In this document: one piece after another, positions 1 through 9,240 of the stretch | Layout of the letters: the number at the start of each line of letters is the position of its first letter | How positions within the stretch are numbered: the first letter of the stretch is position 1 | Source: an uncultured Clostridia bacterium | GTDB lineage: Bacteria > Bacillota > Peptococcia > Peptococcales > Peptococcaceae | NCBI GenBank assembly: GCA_944391625.1 | Contig: CALXUG010000008.1 | Coordinates: forward strand, 1 to 64,000 | Direction of reading: 5' to 3' | DNA length: 64,000 nt | Notes under the pieces: model-generated | The model's input: only the letters and a program-made list of their open reading frames with translations | Told to the model about the DNA's origin: nothing | Databases searched by the model: none | Program-made: the position numbers and the translations under genes

Positions 1-881
1 ATCTGTTCTGCCAGTTCATCAACGGTTTTTCCCTGAGCCATGCCTTGTAATGTTTGCTGCAGAACCGATTCCAGAGCATCGCGATAATTTTTTAGTGTTT
101 CTTCAATTTGTGCCTGCCCCTGAATGGCATAACCGTGTCCGGGCAGCAGTACCTCCGGCTGGTGGGTGCGGATGCGGTCTAAACTGTCAATCCATGCGGC
201 TACGTCCCGGTATTGGCTGCCGCGGATCGCGGATAGATTTGGCCAGCAAGGGTAGAAGTTATCCCCGCAGCACAGTACCTTTTCCTGGGGAAGCCAGATA
301 AAAATCTGATCATCGGTTTCGCCTACTGCGGAAACCAGTTGCAACTGCACACCGTCAATTTCTCGGGTAACGATATCGTCGGTGTAAAGGGTAGTGGGTG
401 GCAAAAATGCGTAAGTACCTTCGCCGCAGCTATGGCCTTCTCTCGGCCCTAGGCCTTGGGTAATCAGCGCTTCGTCACTGAGCTGGTAGCCAAACTGCCG
501 GCTGCCGCGCAGCTGTAAAACCGGATTGATGATATTGGTGTGCTTTAAAACAGGATGCTTTGGTGCAAAGGCGATAACTTCTTCAGCAGTGTCGGCAAAA
601 GCCTGTCCGCCGCCGCGGTGGTCCGGGTGACTGTGGGTATAAATAATGGTTTTTATCGGTTTGGTGGTATAGGCAGAAATTGCTGCTTTTAATGCCTGCG
701 CTCTGACGTCGCTGTCTAAGGTGTCGATTAAGATGCAGGACTGGTTTCCTTCAATAAGGATTACATTGCTGTGCCCGTACCCGGTAAAATAGTGAATCCG
801 GTTGCCGATGGTCAGCACTTCTTTTTTGAAAGTGCGGGCAGCATAGTCTTTTAATGTTTGAGCGCCATTGGAAAGTAACAT
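1..881 (-). CDS. Metallo-beta-lactamase-fold hydrolase, alkyl sulfatase-like (3' end outside window)
   Basis: The minus-strand reading frame starts at ATG 881 behind an AGGAGGAGG ribosome site and runs off the left edge, giving about 293 residues without a stop. Residues near 70-80 hold the metal-binding signature THSHPDHRGG (HxHxDH), and later GEGT, VGETDDQ and PGHG resemble the remaining metal loops of the family. The fold is certain from these motifs. The alkyl- or aryl-sulfatase-like assignment rests on the spacing and the extended N-terminal sheet and is an inference. No signal peptide is visible, so it is probably cytoplasmic. It diverges from the MBOAT gene across a 188-bp gap. Confidence 0.8.
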   Translation of the reverse strand, partial: MLLSNGAQTLKDYAARTFKKEVLTIGNRIHYFTGYGHSNVILIEGNQSCILIDTLDSDVRAQALKAAISAYTTKPIKTIIYTHSHPDHRGGGQAFADTAEEVIAFAPKHPVLKHTNIINPVLQLRGSRQFGYQLSDEALITQGLGPREGHSCGEGTYAFLPPTTLYTDDIVTREIDGVQLQLVSAVGETDDQIFIWLPQEKVLCCGDNFYPCWPNLSAIRGSQYRDVAAWIDSLDRIRTHQPEVLLPGHGYAIQGQAQIEETLKNYRDALESVLQQTLQGMAQGKTVDELAEQ

Positions 882-981
882 GGGGCCTCCTCCTTTATTT
901 TCTAACTGATACTGTTATCATACCGACAAATAGTTTTGTTGTAAAGTAGGCACTTTTTGGTAACTACTTGTAAAATAAATC

Positions 982-1010
982 TTGCGCTTTAAATTTTTAT
1001 GATGTAGAAT
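982..1010 (+). promoter_or_regulatory. Putative promoter for the MBOAT/DHHW pair
   Basis: TTGCGC at 982-987 and TAGAAT at 1005-1010 are separated by 17 bp, about 60 bp before the MBOAT start. Found by eye; the match is moderate. Confidence 0.35.
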
Positions 1011-1069
1011 GTATTTAGTTCGAATATGTAGAATAAATTACGCAAGCTTTTGTTGGGAGTGAAAGCGGT

Positions 1070-2476
1070 ATGGTATTTTCCAATCTGATTTTTCTGGGAA
1101 TTTTTTTGCCGATTGTGTTGGGCAGTTATTATTTGGTTTATGCAGTCTGCAAAAACGTATCGGTGCTGAATGTTATTTTGTTGGCGGCATCGTTATTCTT
1201 TTATGCCTGGGGTGAGCCTGTTTGGGTGGTTGTGCTGGCTGCTACCGCTTTGCTGGATTATTGGAACGGACGGTGCATTGCGGTTTATAAAGGGACCTGG
1301 AAAGCCAAAGCTGCTTTGTTTACGTCCATTTTTATTGATTTGGGTATCTTGTTTTGCTTTAAGTATCTGGTTTTTGCAGTGGAAAGCATCAATCAATGCT
1401 TGTCCTTGGCGCTGCCGGTGCCTTCTCTGACATTGCCTATCGGAATCTCCTTTTATACGTTTCAGTCCTTATCGTATTTGCTGGATTTATATTGGGGCAA
1501 GGTGGCAGTGCAGACAAAGTACAGCAATTATCTGCTGTATTTGTCCATGTTTCCTCAACTGGTGGCAGGGCCTATTGTACGGTACAGTGATATTGCTGCC
1601 CAGCTGCAGCAGCGGGTGCTTACGCTGCATGGTTTTTGTTATGGCGCAGGTCGGTTTATGTGCGGATTGGGTAAGAAGGTTATTCTGGCCAACTATGCAG
1701 GAGAAGCGGCAGTATTGCTGCTGGACGGCAACATGGATCAGCTTTCGGTTGCGGGGGCTTGGCTGGGAATTTTGCTGTACGCCTTCCAAATTTATTTTGA
1801 TTTCTCCGGTTATTCGGATATGGCCATTGGTTTGGGGCGCATGTTTGGATTTATGTATCAGGAAAATTTCCGCTATCCTTATTTATCCTGCTCCATCACC
1901 GAATTTTGGCGGCGCTGGCATATTTCTCTGGGATTCTTTTTTCGGGATTATGTCTATATTCCCTTAGGCGGAAACCGCCGCTTTCAGCTGCGTAATATTA
2001 TGGTGGTGTGGGCGTTGACCGGATTATGGCACGGCGCCAGCTGGAATTTTGTTTGCTGGGGGCTTTATTATGGGTGCCTGCTTTTGCTGGAGAAAACCTG
2101 GCTGCTTTCTTTTTTTCGTCGGCATACCGGTTGGGGATGGTGCTGGACGGCGGTAGCCGTTTTAATTGGTTGGTCTGTTTTTTATTATACTGACCTTAGT
2201 CAATGGCTGCAATTTTTTTGCACATTGCTGGGGTTGGCGCCCGATAGTTCCTGGCTGGATTTACGTACACGCAGTGTATTGCAGCAGTATGCCCTGTTAT
2301 TGCCTGTATTGGCGCTGGCATCTACCCCTGTTCCGGCACAGTTAATGACCAGGCTGCAAAAAAGACAGCGATTGTTTTCTGCTGTACAGGCAGCAGGCGT
2401 TTTACTCTTGGGTGTATTGTGCTTGATTTTATTGGTGGGCCAAAGTTACAATCCTTTTTTATATTTTCGTTTTTAG
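1070..2476 (+). CDS. MBOAT-family membrane O-acyltransferase (AlgI/DltB-like)
   Basis: This 468-residue protein has about ten hydrophobic segments. It carries the MBOAT hallmarks FWRRWHISLGFFFRDYVYIP (near 285-304) and the invariant histidine in GLWHGASWNF (His321). Members move acyl groups, usually acetyl, across the membrane onto exported polysaccharides or wall polymers. The start ATG follows GGGAGTG by a normal distance. The DHHW-family gene begins 3 bp after its stop, the usual AlgI/AlgJ-like arrangement, so the two probably act together on a surface polymer. The polymer cannot be named from this window, because no biosynthesis cluster adjoins. Confidence 0.9.
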   Translation: MVFSNLIFLGIFLPIVLGSYYLVYAVCKNVSVLNVILLAASLFFYAWGEPVWVVVLAATALLDYWNGRCIAVYKGTWKAKAALFTSIFIDLGILFCFKYLVFAVESINQCLSLALPVPSLTLPIGISFYTFQSLSYLLDLYWGKVAVQTKYSNYLLYLSMFPQLVAGPIVRYSDIAAQLQQRVLTLHGFCYGAGRFMCGLGKKVILANYAGEAAVLLLDGNMDQLSVAGAWLGILLYAFQIYFDFSGYSDMAIGLGRMFGFMYQENFRYPYLSCSITEFWRRWHISLGFFFRDYVYIPLGGNRRFQLRNIMVVWALTGLWHGASWNFVCWGLYYGCLLLLEKTWLLSFFRRHTGWGWCWTAVAVLIGWSVFYYTDLSQWLQFFCTLLGLAPDSSWLDLRTRSVLQQYALLLPVLALASTPVPAQLMTRLQKRQRLFSAVQAAGVLLLGVLCLILLVGQSYNPFLYFRF

Positions 2477-2479
2477 CAG

Positions 2480-3733
2480 GTGAATACAATGAGGCAAAAA
2501 AATCAGTATGGTGTGCTTGTCAGTTTTTTGATATTTATAGTTTGCTGTGTGTTATTGGCAGCGGGAGCTATGCAAAACCCGCAGACAGTGTCACAGCAGG
2601 AGAATCGGTTATTACAATCGAAACCGATATTCTCGGCAGAATCTTATTTGTCCGGCGCATATTTTCGGCAATGGGAATCCTATATCAGCGATCATATTTT
2701 GCACAGGGATAAGCTGCTGCAGCTGTCGGCGCAAATTGAACAGGGGATGGGCTGCTCTTTTGGCAATGCTGCGCAGATTATTGAAACCAGTGCGGATATA
2801 GGCGTTTCGGAGGATAAGGATGGAGCGGAGTCAGCGCCGCAGGCAAGAGAGCAGTTGCTGGTGCTGGAAGACCGATTGTTGGAGCTGTATACCCATGATA
2901 CCCAGCAATGTGCTGCTTATGCTGCCGTTTTAAATGGGTATGCCCGCTGGCTGCCGGAACAAATTGAATTTTATCACATGTTGATTCCTATGGCGGTGGC
3001 TTTTTCTGAGGAAACCTATCAGCAAGTATCGGACGATCAGCAGCAGGCCATTGCCGAAGTCTATCAGCAATTGGATGAACGCATTGGGACGGTAGATGTG
3101 TATCATGCGCTGGAACAGCATCAAACAGAAGATATTTATTTTCGCACCGACCATCATTGGACAGCGCTGGGAGCTTATTACGGCGCAGAGGCTTTTGCTG
3201 AACAAGCGGGCTGGACATTGCCGGCATTGGAAAGCTATGAGATGTATACTATGGATTCCTATCTGGGACAACTGGCGCTGAATCATCTTACACCGCAGCT
3301 GCAGCAGCATCCGGAATCTTTAACTTATTATCTGCGCCCCGGACATAATCAAAAAAGTACCATGTATTTCTATGAAAACGGGCAAACCAAATCTTTTACA
3401 GCACCGATGATTAATATTGACTTTAATCAGAAGAAGGCGGATTACGGGATTTTTATCAGCGGTGATTATCCTTATACGGTGATTGAGGGGGAGGCCAAGA
3501 ACGGAAGGGTGCTGGCGGTGGTGAAAGATTCCTACGGCAATGCATTGATTCCTTGGCTGACAACCGGTTATGAGCGGATTTTGGCCATTGATCCGCGTAC
3601 CTGTCAGGAGAATTTGCAGCAGCTGTTAACCCAGTATCAGGTTACTGATTTTCTATTGTTGGATTATGTAAAAGTAACAATGACAGCGGCCTACGGGCAG
3701 CAATTAAAAGCATTATTGGATGCGGCGGGCTGA
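2480..3733 (+). CDS. DHHW-family (AlgJ/AlgX-like) secreted acetylation partner
   Basis: A 417-residue protein with one N-terminal membrane anchor (about residues 10-30, FLIFIVCCVLLAAGA) and an extracytoplasmic domain. The family-defining motif TDHHWTALGAYYGAEAF has Asp224-His-His-Trp227, part of an SGNH-hydrolase-like catalytic site. A second block, VVKDSYGNALIPWL near 350, supplies the DSYGN serine element. Family knowledge says such proteins pair with an MBOAT enzyme to acetylate an exported polysaccharide, and the MBOAT gene lies directly upstream with a 3-bp gap. A bidirectional hairpin follows the stop. Confidence 0.88.
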   Translation: MNTMRQKNQYGVLVSFLIFIVCCVLLAAGAMQNPQTVSQQENRLLQSKPIFSAESYLSGAYFRQWESYISDHILHRDKLLQLSAQIEQGMGCSFGNAAQIIETSADIGVSEDKDGAESAPQAREQLLVLEDRLLELYTHDTQQCAAYAAVLNGYARWLPEQIEFYHMLIPMAVAFSEETYQQVSDDQQQAIAEVYQQLDERIGTVDVYHALEQHQTEDIYFRTDHHWTALGAYYGAEAFAEQAGWTLPALESYEMYTMDSYLGQLALNHLTPQLQQHPESLTYYLRPGHNQKSTMYFYENGQTKSFTAPMINIDFNQKKADYGIFISGDYPYTVIEGEAKNGRVLAVVKDSYGNALIPWLTTGYERILAIDPRTCQENLQQLLTQYQVTDFLLLDYVKVTMTAAYGQQLKALLDAAG

Positions 3734-3760
3734 TAGGTGTATGGCATTATGATAAAAAGA

Positions 3761-3803
3761 AAGCGGGATGGTTCTCTGATTGCGTAGGAGAATCATCCCG
3801 CTT
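3761..3803. terminator. Bidirectional terminator between converging genes
   Basis: The 16-bp stem AAGCGGGATGGTTCTC / GAGAATCATCCCGCTT has one G-U pair, an 11-nt loop and A/T tracts on both sides. It serves the DHHW gene and the minus-strand DUF881 gene. Confidence 0.85.
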
Positions 3804-3814
3804 TTGCGGTAGTA

Positions 3815-4510
3815 CTATTCTTTGTCCGGTATTTTCCCGTAGCGTAGCTGCGGCTGCGTCGGCAGAGCTTCCAGCTGCATTTCTTCTTGCAGTTCCATGT
3901 GCAGATAAATCTGATATAAGCTGAGGTTATCGGCAATACCGCCGGGCATGGTTAAGCTTTTTTCTAAAATGGGGCCGTTGCCGATGGCCTTAATTGTAAT
4001 GGGTTCATGCAATACATTTCCATCGCAGGTAAGATAGGTTTTATCTAACGTTTCGATATAACCGATGCCTGAGGTAGGCGTAACGCGAAAATCATTAATG
4101 GTAACAGCTTCTGCGCTGGCTGCCCATAATTCATTAATCAGCAGAACCAAATCAGAAGAAAGTAAATTGCCCTGCACGGTAATTGAGATACCGGAGCCGA
4201 CTGCCTCAATGGTTCCGTTGATTAATTGCAGACGTTCCAATTCACTGTCGATTCGGCTCATCAATTCGGAATCATCTTTGTAATCGTCCTGAGAATGGAT
4301 CAGATTATTTTCGGCTTCTTCGATTTCTTCACTGAGCTGCCAGCGTTTATCAGTTAAATTTTTCAGCATGATACTTAAATCGCTGGTGGACTGCAGGCTT
4401 AAGTCGGACATCAGTCTGTTTTGTGTTTGAATCTGGGTAGAAATCATGATGCCCAGTAAAATAAATGTAATGGCCAGATAAATCTGCCAGCCATGAATGT
4501 GTTTTTTCAC
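3815..4510 (-). CDS. DUF881-family membrane-anchored protein (YlxW/YlxX-like)
   Basis: This 231-residue protein has an N-terminal transmembrane segment (IYLAITFILLGIMIS), a coiled-coil stretch with LTDKRWQLSEEIEEAENNL, and the DUF881 core that includes GSGISITVQGN, LVLLINELWAASAEAVTINDFRV and CDGNVL. The chosen start is GTG 4510, seven bases after AAGGAG; an upstream TTG at 4516 touches the ribosome site. In Bacillus subtilis ylxW, ylxX and sbp sit beside the division genes ftsA-ftsZ. Here the same trio stands as a minus-strand set of three. The molecular function of the family is not established. Confidence 0.85.
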   Translation of the reverse strand: MKKHIHGWQIYLAITFILLGIMISTQIQTQNRLMSDLSLQSTSDLSIMLKNLTDKRWQLSEEIEEAENNLIHSQDDYKDDSELMSRIDSELERLQLINGTIEAVGSGISITVQGNLLSSDLVLLINELWAASAEAVTINDFRVTPTSGIGYIETLDKTYLTCDGNVLHEPITIKAIGNGPILEKSLTMPGGIADNLSLYQIYLHMELQEEMQLEALPTQPQLRYGKIPDKE

Positions 4511-4567
4511 AGCCAAGCTCCTTTCTCAAAAAATGAATTGATAAAACGGGGGAATCGCAGATTGCAT

Positions 4568-4945
4568 TTAATCTTTACGCTGGGTTGCGTGCAGGTTATG
4601 TTTTTTTAAGAAACTTGACAGTACATAGTGACGGATGGCAGATAGATTTTGAAAAATGCGGACACCGAATACAAATACGGCGGCCATATACAAATCTACA
4701 TTCAGCTGGTCGCCCAAAAACGCCAGAAAGGCTGCCAACAGTGCATTGGAGATAAATCCGGATAATAAAATCAGTCCGTTAAAATTATTTTCATAAATGC
4801 AGCGAACACCGCCCAATACCGAATCCAGAGCCGCTAATACTGCGATTGATAAATATTTAGCCATGGTTAAAGGTATTTGCAAGGATATGATAGACCCTAA
4901 CAGAATACCGGCTAACAGGCCGAGAACAGGAATAAGCCAGACCAT
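4568..4945 (-). CDS. sbp: Small basic protein Sbp (DUF1290)
   Basis: A 125-residue, highly hydrophobic protein with four likely transmembrane segments, starting MVWLIPVLGLLAGILLG. The conserved element LSIAVLAALDSVLGGVRCIYE is typical of DUF1290 small basic proteins found beside division genes in Bacillota. It starts at ATG 4945, four bases after the upstream DUF881 stop, with GGAGG formed by the end of that gene, so translation is probably coupled. It sits between two DUF881 genes, the ylxX-sbp style arrangement. Its exact role is unknown. Confidence 0.87.
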   Translation of the reverse strand: MVWLIPVLGLLAGILLGSIISLQIPLTMAKYLSIAVLAALDSVLGGVRCIYENNFNGLILLSGFISNALLAAFLAFLGDQLNVDLYMAAVFVFGVRIFQNLSAIRHYVLSSFLKKHNLHATQRKD

Positions 4946-4948
4946 TGA

Positions 4949-5701
4949 TTATGATGCCTCCTCATGTGCAGCTGATGTCAAATTTTTTGTAGAAAAACTG
5001 CCGGTATATGCCGGTAAAGAAATGTTGTTGCTATGGCTGCCGGTTGTTTTGTAACTGACAGGAAATCCGCTCAAACTTAGCTGTTGATAGGTGGTGCTGC
5101 TTGCAAGTGCCTCTTCCAATGCTTTGGGATCGCCAATGGCGGAAATCTCAAAAGGCGGTGCCAAACGGGTGGTATTAACTAAAATTACGTTACCCACGCA
5201 ACGAATTTCGGAGGATACCACAATGCGCTGACCATTGATACTGATTCCTTCTGCGCCGGCGTTGCGCAAATCATTTACCAGATAAAGCAGATTTTCATAA
5301 TGAATGATATACCGATTGGGATCATCGGCGGGCGAACTGGTTAATCCGCTGTTGTTATCATCAAGCTGAATGGTGATACCCGGTCCTTCCAGCGCGGTAA
5401 TGCCAGCCTGGATCTGCGCCTGCGTCAACTGATTTTGCAGCTCGGTCAACTGGCTTTCTCCGGTGGCAGCCTGCCCGATCAGCGCTTCTGTTTCCTGGCG
5501 GATAGAAGCCAGCCGATCTTCTAAAGCGGCGGTTTCTGCTTCTAAATTGGTAATCAGAGAGATCAGGACTTCTGTTTTTGGGTCGGCGCTGGCAGTTACA
5601 ATGGCGCTCTGAATTTTTAATTCCTGTACAAAAAACAAACCGATTAATAATAACAAAAAAGTCAGCCAGGGTACCCAATTGGGCAACATTGATTTTTTCA
5701 A
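4949..5701 (-). CDS. DUF881-family membrane-anchored protein, second copy
   Basis: This 250-residue protein has a transmembrane anchor (WLTFLLLLIGLFFVQEL), a coiled coil from about 40 to 95 (LEAETAALEDRLASIRQETE), then the DUF881 core with GPGITIQLDDN, LLYLVNDLRNAGAEGISINGQRI and RCVGNVILVN. I choose TTG 5701 because AAAGGAGAG lies just upstream and a well-spaced minus-strand promoter at 5736-5764 places the transcript start near 5728. An ATG at 5794 would lie upstream of that promoter. It is the first gene of the DUF881-Sbp-DUF881 operon. Confidence 0.85.
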   Translation of the reverse strand: MKKSMLPNWVPWLTFLLLLIGLFFVQELKIQSAIVTASADPKTEVLISLITNLEAETAALEDRLASIRQETEALIGQAATGESQLTELQNQLTQAQIQAGITALEGPGITIQLDDNNSGLTSSPADDPNRYIIHYENLLYLVNDLRNAGAEGISINGQRIVVSSEIRCVGNVILVNTTRLAPPFEISAIGDPKALEEALASSTTYQQLSLSGFPVSYKTTGSHSNNISLPAYTGSFSTKNLTSAAHEEAS

Positions 5702-5735
5702 ACGAATCTCTCCTTTCCAAACAGAATACAGTTCT

Positions 5736-5764
5736 ATTTTATTCTGAATAAAGCAGGTGTACAA
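5736..5764 (-). promoter_or_regulatory. Promoter of the DUF881-sbp-DUF881 operon
   Basis: On the minus strand, TTGTAC (5764-5759) and TAAAAT (5741-5736) are 17 bp apart and the TTG start lies 35 bp downstream. The position argues against the longer ATG 5794 reading. Confidence 0.55.
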
Positions 5765-5832
5765 CCATGTTTCAGTAAAACTGTCAGAAAACATTGTATA
5801 AAGATATTTACTTGCAAATATGGAAAATAGTT

Positions 5833-5861
5833 TTGTTGCTTGCTATAAAATGAGCTATAAT
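5833..5861 (+). promoter_or_regulatory. Promoter upstream of cdaA
   Basis: TTGTTG (5833-5838), a 17-bp spacer and a perfect TATAAT (5856-5861). It leaves a leader of about 205 nt before the cdaA GTG start. In that leader I see a purine-rich tract but no riboswitch I recognise. Confidence 0.6.
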
Positions 5862-6075
5862 AGTAACTGAATATAAAATATGATAAGCGTATTGCTTATG
5901 AGACATACAATTAGGATACACATATTATAGCAGAGTTAAAAAGAAATGAAAGAGGATTTCTATAGGAAAATGAAATTTTATTTGAGTTTTTTTGCAGGTG
6001 CAGAAAGAAATTTTACCAGAGAGAGCGAATACTTAAAATATAGATGATTGCTAAACTGGAAGGAGATGATGCGAA

Positions 6076-6927
6076 GTGGCAGATCTGACACAATTGTTGA
6101 ATCCTGTCAACATTTTGGATATTGCCATCGTTGCAATTTTTATTTATAAACTGATTTCTATGATGAAAGGCACACGGGCGGTACAGTTGATAAAAGGTTT
6201 GCTGTTGCTGTTGTTTCTGAGCGCTATCAGCAGCAGTAATGTGCTGGGGCTTACAACTGTAAACTGGATATTGGAACAGATTAAAACGATGATGCTGATT
6301 GCCATTCCCATTGTGTTTCAGCCGGAGCTGCGGCGTATGCTGGAACAGTTGGGCAATAGCTCTTTGATTCCTGATATTCCGGGGAGCAAAAAGAATCGGA
6401 ACGACACAGAGGTGGAGCATGTAGTTAATCAGCTGGTTCCTTTTTTGATAGATTCCAGCCGTTCCCATACCGGTGTGCTGATTGCTTTGCAGCGAGAGGT
6501 TGGCTTGAATGAGTATGTCAATACAGGAATTAAAATTCATGGGCATTTGACCAGTCAGCTGCTGGGAAATATTTTTATCGTCAATACGCCGCTGCATGAT
6601 GGCGCGGTGATTATTGAAAACGATACCATTCTGGCGGCCAGCTGTTATTTGCCATTGTCGGAAAATAAACAGATCAACAAAGCGCTGGGCACCCGTCATA
6701 GAGCAGCCATTGGGTTATCAGAAGTAAGCGACGCTATCGTTTGTATTGTTTCTGAAGAAACCGGTGCTGTATCTATTGCGGAAGGCGGCAAGCTGCATCA
6801 TAATATCACAGAAGAAGCTTTGCGGCGCATCCTGACTGATCGGCTGCATACCGATGAGCCAAAAACAATCTTTCAGAAATGGAGGGATGGGCATGGCAGA
6901 AAAGACAGCGGAAAAAAAGAAAAATGA
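6076..6927 (+). CDS. cdaA: Diadenylate cyclase CdaA
   Basis: CdaA condenses two ATP molecules to cyclic di-AMP at the membrane. The 283-residue protein has three N-terminal transmembrane segments (to about residue 80) and a DAC domain with the catalytic DGA motif (LHDGAVII, Asp175) and the RHR motif (GTRHRAAIG, Arg207-Arg209). The start is GTG 6076 behind GGAAGGAGATG. The gene heads the conserved cdaA-cdaR-glmM cluster and overlaps cdaR by 35 bp. In relatives CdaR and GlmM bind CdaA and adjust its activity, linking c-di-AMP to wall precursor supply. Confidence 0.97.
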   Translation: MADLTQLLNPVNILDIAIVAIFIYKLISMMKGTRAVQLIKGLLLLLFLSAISSSNVLGLTTVNWILEQIKTMMLIAIPIVFQPELRRMLEQLGNSSLIPDIPGSKKNRNDTEVEHVVNQLVPFLIDSSRSHTGVLIALQREVGLNEYVNTGIKIHGHLTSQLLGNIFIVNTPLHDGAVIIENDTILAASCYLPLSENKQINKALGTRHRAAIGLSEVSDAIVCIVSEETGAVSIAEGGKLHHNITEEALRRILTDRLHTDEPKTIFQKWRDGHGRKDSGKKEK

Positions 6928-7897
6928 TTGGGTTTTAAAATTGCTGGCGCTTGTTTTTGCTGTCATTCTGTGGTTTTATGCAGATGCAGAGCAAAATCCC
7001 ATTACCAATAAACAGTTCGATATTCCGGTGCAGTATATTAACCAGGCAGAAGGGTATGTGGTATCTGATGGGGTTCCTACTGTGCGGGTGACAGTACGCG
7101 GCAAGGGCACCGATTTAAGCAGTCTGCGCAGTGATGATTTCACTGCAACCGTAGATTTGAGCGGGGCGATGCCTGGCGATAATGAATATGATATCGTGAT
7201 AGAGGCGCCTAATGTGATGGAACGATTCAGCTATCAGCCAACCAAAACAAGACTGGTGGTGGATCGGATGCAAACCAAACAGGTTCCGGTACATGTTCAG
7301 ACAACAGGAACGTTGCCGACAGGCTATGAACTGATCAGTACTGATGTGGCACCGGAGCAGGTGACAATTTCCGGTTTGGAAAAAGATTTGTCAGCCATTT
7401 CTTTTGTGGAGACCGAGGAAATTGACATTAGCCGTATGGTAGAAGAAACGACCAGGGAAGTTGCTTTAAAGCTTCCCGAATCAGTTGTGGTTCAGGGCGA
7501 GCAGCGGATTGCTGTGCATTTTGTGATTCAGGAACAGCAGGCGCACGGCAATTATGAAACAACCATCGAGCAGGAGAATGTGGCTGAAGGGATGACTGTT
7601 TCTCTGGAGAGACAGACCGCTACTTTGCTGTTGAGCGGCAATCAGAATTTACTTACCAATCAAAATGAACTTGCCAAAATTTATGTTTATGTAGATTGTG
7701 CAGGATTAGAGGCTGGTCAGTATCAGCTTCCGCTGCAGGTTCGTTACACAGGGAGTCTGCAAGTGGCGCAGATTACACCGGTTACAGTAACTGTAAACGT
7801 GGAAAACAACAGCGATACGGTGGTAACTGAGCCGGAAGAACCGACAGATGGGGAATTTACAGGACTGGATACAAATACAGAGGGGGAACTAAATTGA
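6893..7897 (+). CDS. cdaR: CdaA regulator CdaR (YbbR-domain protein)
   Basis: A 334-residue protein with one N-terminal transmembrane segment (LLALVFAVILWFYAD) and extracytoplasmic YbbR repeats. Repeat signatures are FDIPVQYINQAEGYVV, PVHVQTTGTLPTGYEL and LPLQVRYTGSLQ. The start ATG 6893 lies seven bases after GGAGG, inside the end of cdaA; a longer in-frame ATG at 6854 has no ribosome site. CdaR homologues bind the membrane part of CdaA and modulate c-di-AMP synthesis. It overlaps glmM by TTGA. Confidence 0.94.
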   Translation: MAEKTAEKKKNDWVLKLLALVFAVILWFYADAEQNPITNKQFDIPVQYINQAEGYVVSDGVPTVRVTVRGKGTDLSSLRSDDFTATVDLSGAMPGDNEYDIVIEAPNVMERFSYQPTKTRLVVDRMQTKQVPVHVQTTGTLPTGYELISTDVAPEQVTISGLEKDLSAISFVETEEIDISRMVEETTREVALKLPESVVVQGEQRIAVHFVIQEQQAHGNYETTIEQENVAEGMTVSLERQTATLLLSGNQNLLTNQNELAKIYVYVDCAGLEAGQYQLPLQVRYTGSLQVAQITPVTVTVNVENNSDTVVTEPEEPTDGEFTGLDTNTEGELN

Positions 7898-9240
7898 AAT
7901 TATTTGGAACAGATGGTGTGCGTGGCGAAGCCAATACCGTATTAACTGCCGAATTGGCTTATCAGCTGGGGCGAGCGGCGGCGTTTGTCTTAAAGCGGGA
8001 TGGTTTGCCCGATAAAGAACTGGCGTTTGTAATTGGGAAAGATACCCGTATTTCCGGCGATATGCTGGAGGCAAGTTTAATTGCCGGAATTTGCTCCACC
8101 GGAGTGAATGTGTATCAGGCTGGTGTGATTCCAACACCGGCAGTAGCAGTTTTGACCCGTATGTTGAATTGTATGGCAGGTGTAGTCATCTCTGCTTCTC
8201 ATAATCCATATCAGGATAACGGCATCAAATTTTTCAGTCCGTTGGGCACCAAATTGCCTGATGAAATGGAAGCAGCCATAGAAGAAGTCATTGCGGCGGA
8301 CCTGGCAGGAATCCCAACGCCGTCCGGCGCTGCGGTGGGACGGGTGATTGCTTACCCAGAGGGTGCTGAACGATACAGCAGCTTTATCAAAGGCAAGGTA
8401 GATGGTGATTTATCCGGTTTACGGGTGGTGGCAGACTGCGCCAACGGCGCTGCCAGCTATATTGCGCCGAGGTTGCTGCGGGCATTGGGTGCTGATGTTA
8501 CCGTTATCTGCAATCAGCCCGATGGTATCAATATCAATGATCATTGCGGATCTACCCATTTGCAGCAGCTGCAGAGTGCAGTTGTTGCGCAGCAGGCTGA
8601 TTTGGGCATTGCCTATGATGGCGATGCAGACCGTTTGCTGGCGGTGGATGAACAAGGCAATGTGGTAGACGGCGACAGACTGCTGCTGATTTTTGGCAGT
8701 TATCTGAAGGAGCAGGGTCTGCTGGCGGAAGATACGGTTGTGATTACAGTCATGAGCAATATGGGGTTAAAGATAGCCCTTAAGGAACGGGGCATTCAAA
8801 CTTTGGATACCAAAGTGGGCGACCGTTATGTAATAGAAGGCATGAAAAACAGCGGCGCCGTATTAGGCGGCGAACAGTCCGGCCATATTGTATTTGGTTT
8901 GGACAATACCACAGGAGACGGCATTTTAAGCAGTGTAAAATTGCTGCAGATTCTGAAATACCGCAAGCAAAGTCTGTCTGTTCTGGCTGGAGAAATGGAG
9001 CAGTATCCGCAGATTTTGATCAATGTGAAAGTAAAGCAAAAAAATGGCTGGCAGGATCAAGCGGAAATTCAACAGGCCATTGCCGCGGCGCAGCAGCAAT
9101 TAGGCGATACCGGCCGTATTCTGGTGCGGGCTTCCGGTACGGAAAATCTGCTGCGTGTTATGGTGGAAGGTAAGGATCAGACACAGATTGAACAGCTTGC
9201 TGAACAAATTGCCGATGTGGTAAAAGTGGTGATGAATTGA
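7894..9240 (+). CDS. glmM: Phosphoglucosamine mutase GlmM
   Basis: GlmM converts glucosamine-6-phosphate to glucosamine-1-phosphate for UDP-GlcNAc and peptidoglycan synthesis. The 448-residue length is standard. It begins MKLFGTDGVRGEAN, has the phosphoserine loop ISASHNPYQDNGIK with Ser102, the metal loop AYDGDADR, the sugar loop GGEQSGH, and the C-terminal phosphate-binding RASGTENLLRVMVEG. The start is TTG 7894, overlapping the cdaR stop as TTGA behind AGGGGGAA. Its own stop overlaps the acpS start in the same way, so the operon is tightly coupled. Confidence 0.97.
   Translation: MKLFGTDGVRGEANTVLTAELAYQLGRAAAFVLKRDGLPDKELAFVIGKDTRISGDMLEASLIAGICSTGVNVYQAGVIPTPAVAVLTRMLNCMAGVVISASHNPYQDNGIKFFSPLGTKLPDEMEAAIEEVIAADLAGIPTPSGAAVGRVIAYPEGAERYSSFIKGKVDGDLSGLRVVADCANGAASYIAPRLLRALGADVTVICNQPDGININDHCGSTHLQQLQSAVVAQQADLGIAYDGDADRLLAVDEQGNVVDGDRLLLIFGSYLKEQGLLAEDTVVITVMSNMGLKIALKERGIQTLDTKVGDRYVIEGMKNSGAVLGGEQSGHIVFGLDNTTGDGILSSVKLLQILKYRKQSLSVLAGEMEQYPQILINVKVKQKNGWQDQAEIQQAIAAAQQQLGDTGRILVRASGTENLLRVMVEGKDQTQIEQLAEQIADVVKVVMN

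Noticed and set aside
5702-5794. ATG 5794 start for the DUF881 gene
   Set aside because: It lies upstream of the likely promoter; TTG 5701 has the ribosome site.
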